Positions 13,904-23,108 of a stretch of DNA of 33,843 nt are shown here, piece by piece (position 1 is the first letter of the stretch; each line of letters begins with the position of its first letter). A program made the translations under genes and the position numbers. The stretch lies in the NCBI GenBank assembly GCA_902624765.1, contig CACNYO010000012.1, positions 1-33,843 of the forward strand, written 5' to 3'. The stretch comes from an uncultured SAR86 cluster bacterium (GTDB lineage Bacteria > Pseudomonadota > Gammaproteobacteria > Magnimaribacterales > AG-339-G14). Below the pieces are notes generated by a model, which did not search any database, was not told the DNA's origin, and saw only the letters and a program-made list of their open reading frames with translations.

Positions 13904-16642
13904 ATGAATAAATTCTATTTATTAAGGTTATTTTTAATCTCCCTCCTTTGCATTCCTTTTGTTAATTCTCAGGATGATGATACTGAAGAAGTCGTAGTTA
14001 CAGGTTCACTGATTGCTACCGATAGAGAAGTTTTATCCGTTCCTGTTGATTCCTTCGATCGGGATGATTTTGAATCTGCTGGACAACCAGAAATATCAGA
14101 TCTAGTAAGAAATCTTACTGCTGTATCGGGTACTGTAAATACGTCTGAGCAATTCGTTGAAGGGGGAACAATAACCGGTATTAAAAACGTGAACATTAGA
14201 GGTCTGGGTGTTGCTAGAACTCTTGTTCTTATAAATGGTAAGAGGATGGTTGAAACTGCTGTTGCAACTAACTCGGCTGAGTCACCAGTTGATATTGGTA
14301 ACTTTCCATCAATTGCATTAAAGCGTATTGAATTACTTAAAAACGGTGGTTCAACTGTTTACGGTTCTGATGCGGTTGCTGGTGTGTTCAACATGATCAC
14401 GAGAACTGACTTTGAAGGGTTTGAAATGAATCTTTCAACTACTAATATTAATAACGCTGATCCTGGTTACAACTTTGGTTTCATTTATGGAAATCAAAAC
14501 GGTGATAACAGATTCACTATTTCTTATGAATACGAAGAAATTGGCCGTTTGATGAACATTGATCTTGGACTAGTAGATTGGTCTACGCCTGCAACTTGGT
14601 CTTTAGGATTTTCTTCTTTCGGTATGCCTGGAACTTGGCATCCTCTTGCTGGTGGTAGTGCCCAAGGTGAAAATGCCATTATGGATCCTACTTGTGGTAT
14701 GAGTGTTCCTGTTGCTGCATCTAAGACAAAAGGTAAATCAGTTTCAGTTCCTATAACAGGCAATCCTCATTCAAAATGTGGATATAACTATGTGCCATTT
14801 TCAAACACAATTGATCCAACGACGAGGAACAAACTTTATGTAACTGCAGAGTCAGATATTAATGAAGATACCATGTTGTATTTTGAGTATCTGCATGCTG
14901 GATTGGACACTACATACACTGGTTCGCCTTCTTATCCGCCAACTGCTGCTGGTTACTACTTAGTGGTTCCTAGTCATAACCCAGGTTTTCAAGAAATTGA
15001 AAGAGCTACTGGTCAAGACATGGGGGCTGCTGCTTTAACTTGGTTAAGAGCTAGAGCGGTTGAAGGTCCTGGAATGGAAAGACCTAACTATCACGATTCA
15101 GACAGAATCGTCACTGGAATAAAAACTGATATTACTGATTCAGTTTCCTTTGATGCCAGCATAACTTACGGTGCTACAGAATGGAGTAATGCTTGGGGTG
15201 ATGTTTTAACCGATAGGTTTAATATGGCTTTAAACGGTATCGGTGGTGAAGATTGTAGAGATCCTGCAACTGGTAATTTTTATGAAATTGGAACCGATGC
15301 TGCTTTAGCCGCTGCTGGAACTGGTAATTGTTATTACTACAACCCGGTTGGAGCTTCTATTGGAGCCAGCCCATCTGATCCTTATTACAACAATCCAGCT
15401 GCTTGGGACTTCTTCTGGGGAGGCCCTGAAGCTGAAGAGAAAAAATCTCTAACAGTTGGTGAATTTGTTTTCTCTGGTTTCGGAGCAAACGATGTTGGTT
15501 GGGCGGTTGGAGCTCAATTTAGAAAGTTCTATGGTTTCTATAGAGCTGCCGGTGATAACAGATGTCCGGATAATGGAAAATGTAACACCGTCTTCCATTT
15601 CTTGACTATGGATAAGACTGAAAGAATTGATAACGAAGTTACTTCTTTATTTGGTGAAGTAAATATCCCAGCTGGAGACAACTTTGAAATTCAACTTGGT
15701 GCAAGGTACATTGACTATGAACTTGATCAGGTTACAAAACCAAGGATGTCTTTCATATGGGATGCTACAGACATATTCAGTCTAAGATTCTCTTACGAGC
15801 AAACTTATAGAACTCCAGTTCTTGCAAGTCAGCCTACTGAATCTTTAGAAAGGTATGCGCCTCTTGGTGAATATGTAACAGTTGTAACACCTGTGCCTTC
15901 AACCTTAGAACCAGAGCAATCTGACAACATGAACATTGGTTTTATTATCAGACCAACTGATCGTAGCCAATTAACTTTTGATTACTTCAACCTTGCGTTT
16001 ACAAATGGTTTTGCGAGAACAGCCTCAACAGCTCCTTCTGCAAGAATCATTTACAACACCCCTGGTGATGACACTAGTGGTGTAGCAAGAATTGAAACTG
16101 ACTTCATCAACGGAGATGATGTTGATGTTTCAGGATTAGATTTTGAAGGTTCCGTTGGATTTGATTCTGGAAGAGCTGTAATGCAATTCTCTTACGGTGG
16201 TACTTACATGACTCAGTACGACGTTGCTGGTGGTATTGGTGCCTTAGCAGGAGGAACGTATGATGCTTTGGGTAAATTCAACACTAGATCATCTGTATCG
16301 CCTATCGTTTTGAGATCATTGCCTGAACTGCAATTATTCTTAGGGCTTGGAATAGATATCGACATTCACAGAATGAATATTTATCTAAGACACGTAAGTG
16401 AATACGATGTTCCTGATACTATAACTGCTGCCTACAGCTTTATTGATAAAATTGATTCTATGAATACTTTAGATTTCAATTACTCAGTTAATTTAGCTGA
16501 TGACAGAGTTACTTTAAACATAAGTGCATACAACTTACTTGATGAGAAGCCTCCTTTAGCTCCATCTGAGTTAGGTTATGATGCTTATACACATTCTCCT
16601 GTGGGAAGAGTTCTGAAAGCTGGTATCCAGTACAGATTCTAA
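13904..16642 (+). CDS. TonB-dependent receptor, substrate unknown
   Basis: Large outer-membrane TonB-gated receptor, 912 aa from the preferred start. The track start (13820) includes a promoter. The ATG at 13904 follows a strong AGGGGG Shine-Dalgarno sequence and opens with a signal peptide, MNKFYLLRLFLISLLCIPFVNS. Directly after it comes the TonB-box-like EEVVVTGSLIATDR, then the plug with VNIRGLGVARTLVLINGKRM and IELLKNGGSTVYGSDAVAGV, and a barrel ending in LKAGIQYRF. The EEVVVTGS start and long Gly/Asn-rich loops resemble receptors of marine and caulobacter-type bacteria used for large organic substrates, not the Fiu group. It lies divergent from the siderophore receptor, but the Fur boxes are ~120 bp upstream of its promoter, so Fur control is doubtful. 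A strong terminator follows. Confidence 0.9.
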   Translation: MNKFYLLRLFLISLLCIPFVNSQDDDTEEVVVTGSLIATDREVLSVPVDSFDRDDFESAGQPEISDLVRNLTAVSGTVNTSEQFVEGGTITGIKNVNIRGLGVARTLVLINGKRMVETAVATNSAESPVDIGNFPSIALKRIELLKNGGSTVYGSDAVAGVFNMITRTDFEGFEMNLSTTNINNADPGYNFGFIYGNQNGDNRFTISYEYEEIGRLMNIDLGLVDWSTPATWSLGFSSFGMPGTWHPLAGGSAQGENAIMDPTCGMSVPVAASKTKGKSVSVPITGNPHSKCGYNYVPFSNTIDPTTRNKLYVTAESDINEDTMLYFEYLHAGLDTTYTGSPSYPPTAAGYYLVVPSHNPGFQEIERATGQDMGAAALTWLRARAVEGPGMERPNYHDSDRIVTGIKTDITDSVSFDASITYGATEWSNAWGDVLTDRFNMALNGIGGEDCRDPATGNFYEIGTDAALAAAGTGNCYYYNPVGASIGASPSDPYYNNPAAWDFFWGGPEAEEKKSLTVGEFVFSGFGANDVGWAVGAQFRKFYGFYRAAGDNRCPDNGKCNTVFHFLTMDKTERIDNEVTSLFGEVNIPAGDNFEIQLGARYIDYELDQVTKPRMSFIWDATDIFSLRFSYEQTYRTPVLASQPTESLERYAPLGEYVTVVTPVPSTLEPEQSDNMNIGFIIRPTDRSQLTFDYFNLAFTNGFARTASTAPSARIIYNTPGDDTSGVARIETDFINGDDVDVSGLDFEGSVGFDSGRAVMQFSYGGTYMTQYDVAGGIGALAGGTYDALGKFNTRSSVSPIVLRSLPELQLFLGLGIDIDIHRMNIYLRHVSEYDVPDTITAAYSFIDKIDSMNTLDFNYSVNLADDRVTLNISAYNLLDEKPPLAPSELGYDAYTHSPVGRVLKAGIQYRF

Positions 16643-16660
16643 ACTTAGGGTTTGCAAAAG

Positions 16661-16688
16661 AAAGGCGGTGGTAACACCGCCTTTTTTT
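16661..16688 (+). terminator. Intrinsic terminator after the second TonB receptor
   Basis: AAAGGCGGTG-gtaa-CACCGCCTTT forms a perfect 10-bp stem with a tetraloop, followed by more T. The opposite strand also ends in a T-rich tract, so it probably works in both directions for the convergent dehydrogenase gene ending at 16696. Confidence 0.93.
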
Positions 16689-16695
16689 ATGATTT

Positions 16696-17484
16696 TTAAT
16701 CTCTTGTAAAGCTACTATCAGTATTCCACCAAGCCATATCTGAAAAAGATCTGATATCTATTTCATGAGTCCAAGTGGATCTATGTTGATTAGCAAGATG
16801 AAAATAGGTTTCTGCTACTTTTTCAGGAAGGATTAATCCATCATGTTCCATTCCTCGGGTTTCTCTCATCTTTTGATACATATCCGGTCCGAGCATTTTT
16901 CCAAGAGTATCAGGAGCATCAACAGCGCCATCTATAACAATATGAGCAACATGGATACCTTGTGGACCGAATTCGTCGTTTAAAGATTGACATAACATTC
17001 TTCTTCCTCCCATCGCAGCAGCATGGGAATGTTGTGTCTTATTACCTCTAACGGCTGCAGTAGCAGAAGTAACAAGTAAAGAGCCCACTCCTCTGTTTGC
17101 CATGATAGGGCATATCTCTTTGGCCACTCTGAAGAGTCCTTGAGTAGCCATCTTCCAGCCCCATTCGAATTCTTTTAAGCTTGTTTGATCCAAAAGCTTC
17201 ATTCCAGTTTGAGCTCCTAAGTTATAGACTAAAGTATCAATAGGTCCTATGCCCTCTTCAATATCTTTGATCAGCTTTTCTATTGCACCTTCTTCAATTG
17301 CGTTTATTAAAAATCCTGAAGCCTCTCCTCCTTCAGCTTCAATATTTTTAATCCATTTATTAAGGCCTTCTTGATCTGTTCTCCTTGCCAAGCAGGAATA
17401 ATAACCCTCAACTGCAAATTTTCTGGCTATGTTTGCTCCAATTCCGCCACCAGCACCTATAACTAAACAAACTTTTTTAGTCAT
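16696..17484 (-). CDS. Atypical short-chain dehydrogenase/reductase lacking the Tyr-Lys pair
   Basis: Rossmann-fold SDR of 262 aa. The cofactor loop VIGAGGGIGANIA (8-20) is intact. The usual NNAG is NLGAQ (88-92) and the catalytic-type Ser is Ser140 in LLVTSATAA. Where classical SDRs have YxxxK, this one has HSHAAAMGG, i.e. His154 and Met158, so both Tyr and Lys are missing. GPQGIHVAHIVIDGAVD (173-189) resembles a subfamily of SDRs in which the Tyr is already commonly Phe. It may therefore bind nucleotide without classical oxidoreductase activity, or act by another mechanism; the substrate is unknown. A strong AAGGAG Shine-Dalgarno sequence precedes the ATG. It is divergent from a second, canonical SDR across 75 bp. 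Confidence 0.82.
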   Translation of the reverse strand: MTKKVCLVIGAGGGIGANIARKFAVEGYYSCLARRTDQEGLNKWIKNIEAEGGEASGFLINAIEEGAIEKLIKDIEEGIGPIDTLVYNLGAQTGMKLLDQTSLKEFEWGWKMATQGLFRVAKEICPIMANRGVGSLLVTSATAAVRGNKTQHSHAAAMGGRRMLCQSLNDEFGPQGIHVAHIVIDGAVDAPDTLGKMLGPDMYQKMRETRGMEHDGLILPEKVAETYFHLANQHRSTWTHEIDIRSFSDMAWWNTDSSFTRD

Positions 17485-17559
17485 TTTTTAACTCCTTTAC
17501 TACTATTTTTATCATATTCTATCGTTTCCTTATACTTAGATAAGTCATATGATAGTTTT

Positions 17560-18531
17560 ATGAAATCTTTTGAAAATAAAATTGCTGTTGTCACTGGAGG
17601 TGGCACAGGTATGGGGAGAGAACTTGTTTTGCAACTGGTTAAAGCAAACTGCAACGTCTCTATGTGTGATGTTATAGAAGAAAATATGGATCAAACAATG
17701 GATTTAGCAACTTCGATAAATCCTGACGTTAAAATAACAAAGCATTTGTGCGATGTCTCCATCAAAGAACAAGTTGAGAAATTTAGGGATGATGTTTTAA
17801 AAGAACAAGAATCTGATTCAATAAATTTACTATTTAATAATGCTGGCATCGGAGGCGGTCAAAGCTTCATAAAAAGCGATATTGAAGAATGGGAAAAAGT
17901 TTTTGCTGTTTGTTGGTACGGTGTTTACTTTTGTTCAAGAGCTTTTATGGATGCATTAATTCAAAGTGATGAGGGACATTTAATCAATACAAGCAGCGTG
18001 AATGGATTCTGGGCATCTTTAGGAGATGGCGTTCCTCATACTTCATACTCAGCGGCTAAATTTGCTGTTAAAGGTTTCTCGGAGGCCTTGCTAAATGATT
18101 TCAAAGTTAATGCGCCACATTTAAATGTCTCTGTTGTTATGCCGGGTCATATAGGGACAGACATTAGTCAGAATACGGGAATAATATTGGGCAAAAAACC
18201 AGAAGAAATGGAAGATGAAGAGCTAAAGGAAATGAAGGATAACTGGATTAAAGCAGGAGCGCCGGTGCATAATCTTTCTCTTAAAGTATTTAAGGAAGCA
18301 CTAATTCAACGACAAGAAGATTTTAAAAATAATGCAATTACATCAGCCGAAGATGCAGCAACAGTCATTCTTGATGGTGTTAAGGAAAATAAATGGAGAA
18401 TTCTTATTGGCCCCGATGCTGCTGCTTTGGATAAAAGAGTTAGAGATAATCCTGAGAAGGCATACGACGGAGATTTTTTGCCTAAAAGGGATGATAATCA
18501 TTTCACTAATCCTTTTTCTGAAAAAAAGTGA
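17560..18531 (+). CDS. Short-chain dehydrogenase/reductase (classical SDR)
   Basis: NAD(P)-dependent oxidoreductase of unknown substrate. It has every classical SDR motif: AVVTGGGTGMGREL near residue 9, LLFNNAGIGGG around 90-100, the catalytic Ser in INTSSVNGF, YSAAKFAVKGF with Tyr and Lys, and a MPGHIGTD loop. At 323 aa it is longer than a core SDR (~250 aa). The extra C-terminal region includes KKPEEMEDEELKEMKDNW and a helix-rich tail. Asp in the CDVIEEN segment at the end of beta-2 favours NAD over NADP (inference). It is divergent from the atypical SDR and the two could act on related compounds, but the sequence does not show this. Confidence 0.88.
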   Translation: MKSFENKIAVVTGGGTGMGRELVLQLVKANCNVSMCDVIEENMDQTMDLATSINPDVKITKHLCDVSIKEQVEKFRDDVLKEQESDSINLLFNNAGIGGGQSFIKSDIEEWEKVFAVCWYGVYFCSRAFMDALIQSDEGHLINTSSVNGFWASLGDGVPHTSYSAAKFAVKGFSEALLNDFKVNAPHLNVSVVMPGHIGTDISQNTGIILGKKPEEMEDEELKEMKDNWIKAGAPVHNLSLKVFKEALIQRQEDFKNNAITSAEDAATVILDGVKENKWRILIGPDAAALDKRVRDNPEKAYDGDFLPKRDDNHFTNPFSEKK

Positions 18532-18574
18532 TTTTGATGGCATAAAGCTAAAAAAAAATAGACAATAATAATGT

Positions 18575-18730
18575 ATGGAAAGAGGAGAAAGAATTTCTCG
18601 CTCAGACCAAGCTAGAAATAAAAGAGCTCAAATAAAAAAAATAAAAATTCAAAGGAGTGAAAACTTGTACGCTCATCTAGATAGACTGAGAGAGAAAAAG
18701 AAAAAGTTTCACCTAAAACATCCTTATTAA
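18575..18730 (+). CDS. Small highly basic ORF, 51 aa, function unknown
   Basis: This ORF is too short for the track. From the ATG at 18575 it reads MERGERISRSDQARNKRAQI..., continues with SENLYAHLDRLREKKKKF and ends HLKHPY before TAA. It is very rich in Lys and Arg (about 20 of 51), with a predicted helical middle, and no Cys or Trp. I do not recognise the family. It sits between the SDR and the tRNA, with no strong Shine-Dalgarno sequence. Its composition would suit a nucleic-acid or ribosome-associated peptide, but this is a guess, and it may be a chance ORF in AT-rich DNA. Confidence 0.4.
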   Translation: MERGERISRSDQARNKRAQIKKIKIQRSENLYAHLDRLREKKKKFHLKHPY

Positions 18731-18748
18731 GGAAAAATATAGATAAGT

Positions 18749-18825
<77 letters not shown>

Positions 18826-18855
18826 CCAAGAATTGAGAATTATATAGGTTTTAAT

Positions 18856-19482
18856 TTGAGTTACGATAAATTAATTGAAAGTTTTATTCTTTTGTTTGTA
18901 GCAGTGGATCCTATTGCACTCATCCCTATTTTTGCAAGCCTAACTTTTGGCTTATCTACAGTAGAAATAAGAAAAATTTATCTTAATGCAACTTTATTAT
19001 CTTTAATAATCCTGAGCTTTTTCTGGTTTTTTGGTTCTGCTCTATTAACTTTGTTAGGAATAAGCATGAGTTCTTTTAAGATTATCGGTGGTCTATTTTT
19101 AATTGCCATTGCTTTTGAGATGGTTCTTGAAAATAGACAGACTAGGAGAAAGACAAACGCTCAAAATGCTTATGAAGATTTTTCAAGTAGTTCCATTGCT
19201 ATATTCCCATTAGCTATTCCCTTGATTGCAGGTCCGGGGGCTATTACCGTCGTGACTTTATTGGGAGAAGAAAACAAAGTAAATCTTCTGGATAATTTAG
19301 TAAGTTTCACACCAATTTTATTGATCTGTCTTTTGGCCGGCATGGCTATGTGGCTATCCTCAAGAATATCTAATAAGCTTCCTGAGTCAGCAATAATTGT
19401 TCTTGAAAAACTATTTGGAATATTGCTAGGAGCTCTAGCGATTGAGTTTGTAGCCTCTGGTGTAAGGTCTTTCTTGGTCTAA
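18856..19482 (+). CDS. MarC-family integral membrane protein
   Basis: Six-helix inner-membrane protein of the MarC/UPF0056 family (208 aa). Family landmarks are the N-terminal FVAVDPIALIPIFASL, the central FPLAIPLIAGPGAITVVTLL, and the C-terminal KLFGILLGALAIEFVASGVRSF. Despite the name (multiple antibiotic resistance locus), the physiological role is unknown; a transporter or exporter function is only inferred from topology. The start is a TTG at 18856; no upstream ATG is in frame before the tRNA. The gene begins just downstream of the opposite-strand tRNA and ends 2 bp from the convergent rpoD. Confidence 0.9.
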   Translation: MSYDKLIESFILLFVAVDPIALIPIFASLTFGLSTVEIRKIYLNATLLSLIILSFFWFFGSALLTLLGISMSSFKIIGGLFLIAIAFEMVLENRQTRRKTNAQNAYEDFSSSSIAIFPLAIPLIAGPGAITVVTLLGEENKVNLLDNLVSFTPILLICLLAGMAMWLSSRISNKLPESAIIVLEKLFGILLGALAIEFVASGVRSFLV

Positions 19483-19484
19483 TA

Positions 19485-21278
19485 TTACTCGTCGAGAAAA
19501 CCTTTTAGGTGTGCGGACCTTGATGGATGTCTAAGTTTTCTCAAAGCTTTCGCTTCAATTTGTCTGATTCTTTCTCTTGTAACATCAAACTGTTTTCCAA
19601 CTTCTTCAAGAGTATGATCGGTGTTCATACCAATACCAAATCGCATTCTTAAAACTTTAGCTTCTCTTGCAGTTAAACTTCCTAAAACATCCCCAGTTGC
19701 TTCAGTTAAATTGTTTTCAGTAGCGGCGTCAATGGGCGAACTCTGAAGAGGATCTTCAATAAAATCTCCCAGAGTCGTATCGTCTTCATCTCCTATAGGT
19801 GTTTCCATTGAGATTGGCTCTTTTGCTATTTTTAGAACTTTTCTAACTTTATCTTCAGGCATTTCCATTCTTTCGCTTAACTCTTCTGGAGTTGGTTCCC
19901 TTCCCATTTCCTGGAGCATTTGTCTAGAAATTCTGTTTAATTTATTGATTGTTTCAATCATATGAACGGGGATTCTTATAGTTCTGGCTTGATCAGCTAT
20001 AGACCTAGTTATTGCCTGTCGTATCCACCAAGTTGCATAAGTAGAAAACTTGTAACCTCTTCTGTATTCAAACTTATCTACTGCCTTCATGAGACCAATG
20101 TTTCCCTCTTGGATAAGATCTAAAAATTGAAGACCTCTGTTGGTGTATTTTTTTGCTATTGATATAACTAGCCTTAAATTAGCTTCAATCATATCTTTCT
20201 TAGCTCTTCTAATTTTTGATTCGCCTTTTGTAATCCTCATGTTCACTTCTTTTAATTGAGGTACAGACAGCCCGGATACCTTTTCTAAAGCATTTATTCT
20301 TTTTTGAATTAAATTAATCTCTGGCTTTCTAGTTTTAAGTTCTTTCACAAAAGGTTTTTTTGACCTTAAAGTCGAATCTAAGAAGTTAGCTTTAGTTTCA
20401 CTACCTACAAAAATTTCAATAAATTCTTTACGTGGCATTTTTGACTCTCTGACACAGATATCGTAAATGAGTCTTTCCAGTTCTTTGACTTGTTGAAAAT
20501 TTAATCTTGCAGGAAGAGCGATTGTTTCAAATTTTTTTGGGGATAATTTAAGGTACTTAAAAATTTCTCCCAACTTTTCCAAGTCAGTTTGGGCTTTTGT
20601 GCTGCTTCTTCCGCTGGAGGCAATGGTTTTTTCAGTTTTGTTGAATTGTCTTCTGAGAGATGCAAATCTTTTTTCTAATTCCTCTTCATTTATTCCAGAA
20701 TCTTCTTCTTCCTCAACATCATCATCTGTTTCGTTTATATCTTTATTAGCTGTAGCTTCCGAAGGAGCCTCATCCTCATCCATAAAGCCAACAATCAAAT
20801 CTGAAATTCTTTTTTCTCCTTTTTTAGTTAGCTTATAATCCTCTATTATTCCCTCAACAACTCCAGGATAATGAACACATGCGCTAAGTAGATCTCTGGC
20901 GCCATCCTCAATTCGTTTTGCTATTGATATCTCACCCTCTCTGGTTAATAGATCAACGGAACCCATTTCTCTCATGTACAACCTTACTGGATCTGTTGTT
21001 CTACCTACTTCTGACTCAATTGCTATTTCACCTTCTGGATCTGATTGTTCCTGGGGATCTTCAGCAGCAGGCATGAAATCTGAACCCTCGGCAGGAGGAT
21101 TCTCTAAAACTTCAAGTCCTAATTCATTTATAAGAGAAATAACCTCTTCAAGTTGATCTGGATCTGACACATCTTCTGGTAAGAAATCATTGATATCAGC
21201 ATAAGATATGTATCCTTGCTCTCTTCCTTTTTCAATGAGTTCTCTTAAACCGCTATTCTCTAAATCGTCGTCGTACAT
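19485..21278 (-). CDS. rpoD: Primary sigma factor RpoD (sigma-70)
   Basis: Housekeeping sigma factor that directs RNA polymerase to -10/-35 promoters. At 597 aa it has the proteobacterial layout: region 1.1 ([20 protein letters not shown]), region 1.2 ([19 protein letters not shown]), a non-conserved acidic insert ([14 protein letters not shown] and around), regions 2.1-2.4 with [20 protein letters not shown] and [17 protein letters not shown], region 3 ([16 protein letters not shown]), and region 4.2 ([20 protein letters not shown]). It follows dnaG by 67 bp, the order of the macromolecular-synthesis operon, and has its own promoter in that gap. The convergent marC ends 2 bp away. Confidence 0.98.
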   Translation of the reverse strand: MYDDDLENSGLRELIEKGREQGYISYADINDFLPEDVSDPDQLEEVISLINELGLEVLENPPAEGSDFMPAAEDPQEQSDPEGEIAIESEVGRTTDPVRLYMREMGSVDLLTREGEISIAKRIEDGARDLLSACVHYPGVVEGIIEDYKLTKKGEKRISDLIVGFMDEDEAPSEATANKDINETDDDVEEEEDSGINEEELEKRFASLRRQFNKTEKTIASSGRSSTKAQTDLEKLGEIFKYLKLSPKKFETIALPARLNFQQVKELERLIYDICVRESKMPRKEFIEIFVGSETKANFLDSTLRSKKPFVKELKTRKPEINLIQKRINALEKVSGLSVPQLKEVNMRITKGESKIRRAKKDMIEANLRLVISIAKKYTNRGLQFLDLIQEGNIGLMKAVDKFEYRRGYKFSTYATWWIRQAITRSIADQARTIRIPVHMIETINKLNRISRQMLQEMGREPTPEELSERMEMPEDKVRKVLKIAKEPISMETPIGDEDDTTLGDFIEDPLQSSPIDAATENNLTEATGDVLGSLTAREAKVLRMRFGIGMNTDHTLEEVGKQFDVTRERIRQIEAKALRKLRHPSRSAHLKGFLDE

Positions 21279-21300
21279 GTATTTCTAAAAAAGGTCGTTG

Positions 21301-21329
21301 ATTATATCTTCTAAGAGCTAAAGTTTGAA
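21301..21329 (-). promoter_or_regulatory. Internal sigma-70 promoter for rpoD
   Basis: Within the 67-bp dnaG-rpoD gap the minus strand has -35-like TTCAAA (21324-21329), a 17-bp spacer and a perfect TATAAT (21301-21306), about 22 bp before the rpoD ATG. This would let rpoD be expressed separately from dnaG. Confidence 0.68.
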
Positions 21330-21345
21330 TAAATATGTAAAAAGA

Positions 21346-23106
21346 TTACAAAGACTTTAGCAGCTCTTTTTCTTGATCATTCAATCCTTCAAATTTTTCA
21401 AGCAAGCTTTTTTTCAATTCGAACTTTTCTTTCTCCGTAATATCTCCATCCATGAGCTTTTTTTCTAAATATCCATGATTTGAAAAGTTCTCTTTTTTTA
21501 AATAAAAATTAATCGATTCTTCAATGTATTCATTAGCTTTGGATTCGGAAACTATATTCTCATCAGCAGCGATAGAAGTAATATCTCCCTTTAATTCAGG
21601 ATATTCCTCAATTAATTGACCTGTATTATAGTTGGGGGCTGATTTACAAAATTCAATTATCTTGGCGATTGTTTCTTCTTCCTTTATTTGCGACTTAACG
21701 TCGAAATATGAGAACAAATCTAAATTAATTCTTCCAGGAAAATCTAATACGACCGCAAGAACCTTTTTCAAAATTTCACTTTCTATAAAAGTTTCATTTT
21801 CTTTCATCGTGAAAGATTTTTTCTTTATTGATGGTTGGATTTCTTCGTCAACTTTGAAACCTAATTTTGATGAAAAGTCTTCAACCAACAAGGTTTTGAA
21901 ATTTGAAGGTGGTATAGACTTTATAAAATTTTGAAAACTTCTCATGGAGTTTGCTTTTGTTTCTATTGAATCGTCAGCTCCAACAAGAAAAGAATCTTGA
22001 ATATATTTGGAAAGTACCACTGATTTACTCAAATATTCTTCAAATTTATACGTACCATGCTCCTCAATAATGCTTGCAGGATCTTGCCCTTCAGGAAGAA
22101 ACAAAATGTTGAACTTTCTGTGATCGTTAATGAAAGGTAATGTAACTTCTACTGCTCTTCTAGCTGCATCAGATCCTGCTTGATCACCATCAAAACAAAA
22201 AACTACTTCATTGGTAATTTTTAGAATATTTTCAAGATGATATTTTGACGTAGCTATTCCAAGTGTAGCCATCGCATAAGGAAAACCACTTGAAAATAGA
22301 GCAATGACGTCTGTATAACCTTCAACCACCAAAATTTTGTTTATGTTTTTATTTTGCTCAATGCATTCATAAAGGCCGTAAAGCTCCCTATTTTTTTTGA
22401 ATACTAGGGATTCTGCAGAATTAAGATACTTTGGTTCTTCATTCTCAATTACTCTGCCACCGAAACCTATAACTTGCCCTCTTCTGTTTCGTATGGGAAA
22501 CATTAATCTATTCCTAAAGAAGTCATAATCTTTACCTTTATCAGAGGTTTTGATTAATCCTGTTTTCAAAATATCTTCTCTAGGTATACCCTCTTTAAGT
22601 AGATATTTACATAAATCGTCCCAGCTTTTAGTTGCGTATCCTAAAGAAAAGTTTTGGGAAGACTTCCCTTCAATATTTCTACTTTTAAGATATTTATAAA
22701 CAGAACTAGATTCACTTTGTTCAGAAAGATTCTTTTGAAAAAACTTCACAGTAAGATCATTGATCTTGTCAAAAATTTTAAAATCTTCATTAATTATACT
22801 GTTTGAGTTCTTAGGAATTTCGATGCCTGCATTAGTTGCTAAAAATTCTAAGGCATCCATAAAAGTTTGCCCTTGATGATCTGTGAGAAACGAAATTGCA
22901 TTTCCACTCGCTCTGCATTTGAAACAATAATAAAACTGCTTATGTTGACTTACGCTAAAAGAAGGCTTACTTCCATCATCGCAGAAAGGACAAAGCGCCC
23001 AGTGATCTTTTCCTCTTTTTTGAAGAGAAACATGACTATCGATTAAAGAAACAATATCTGTTGAATCTAAAACTCTTTGAATAAAATCTCTAGGTAATTG
23101 AGCCAT
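21346..23106 (-). CDS. dnaG: DNA primase DnaG, with CxxC zinc ribbon
   Basis: Makes RNA primers for chromosomal replication. The 586-aa protein has the N-terminal zinc ribbon (residues 39-64), the RNA polymerase basic domain with GFGGRVI, the TOPRIM domain (VVEGYTDVIALF, then VVFCFDGDQAGSDAA), and a C-terminal helicase-binding-type domain that is poorly conserved. The zinc ribbon reads CPFCDDGSKPSF...YYCFKC. The usual second ligand is His (CPFH), so this enzyme has four Cys and one extra residue in the loop. Four Cys should still bind zinc. It lies 2 bp after ruvX and 67 bp before rpoD. rpsU, which usually precedes dnaG in gammaproteobacteria, is absent. Confidence 0.97.
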   Translation of the reverse strand: MAQLPRDFIQRVLDSTDIVSLIDSHVSLQKRGKDHWALCPFCDDGSKPSFSVSQHKQFYYCFKCRASGNAISFLTDHQGQTFMDALEFLATNAGIEIPKNSNSIINEDFKIFDKINDLTVKFFQKNLSEQSESSSVYKYLKSRNIEGKSSQNFSLGYATKSWDDLCKYLLKEGIPREDILKTGLIKTSDKGKDYDFFRNRLMFPIRNRRGQVIGFGGRVIENEEPKYLNSAESLVFKKNRELYGLYECIEQNKNINKILVVEGYTDVIALFSSGFPYAMATLGIATSKYHLENILKITNEVVFCFDGDQAGSDAARRAVEVTLPFINDHRKFNILFLPEGQDPASIIEEHGTYKFEEYLSKSVVLSKYIQDSFLVGADDSIETKANSMRSFQNFIKSIPPSNFKTLLVEDFSSKLGFKVDEEIQPSIKKKSFTMKENETFIESEILKKVLAVVLDFPGRINLDLFSYFDVKSQIKEEETIAKIIEFCKSAPNYNTGQLIEEYPELKGDITSIAADENIVSESKANEYIEESINFYLKKENFSNHGYLEKKLMDGDITEKEKFELKKSLLEKFEGLNDQEKELLKSL

Positions 23107-23108
23107 TA

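Noticed and set aside
18332-18568. 78-aa ORF overlapping the end of the canonical SDR
   Set aside because: It reads the SDR coding sequence in another frame and has no family features.
20599-20838. 79-aa Ser-rich plus-strand ORF inside rpoD
   Set aside because: It is the antisense reading of the acidic sigma-70 insert; its Ser richness comes from Glu/Asp codons on the other strand.
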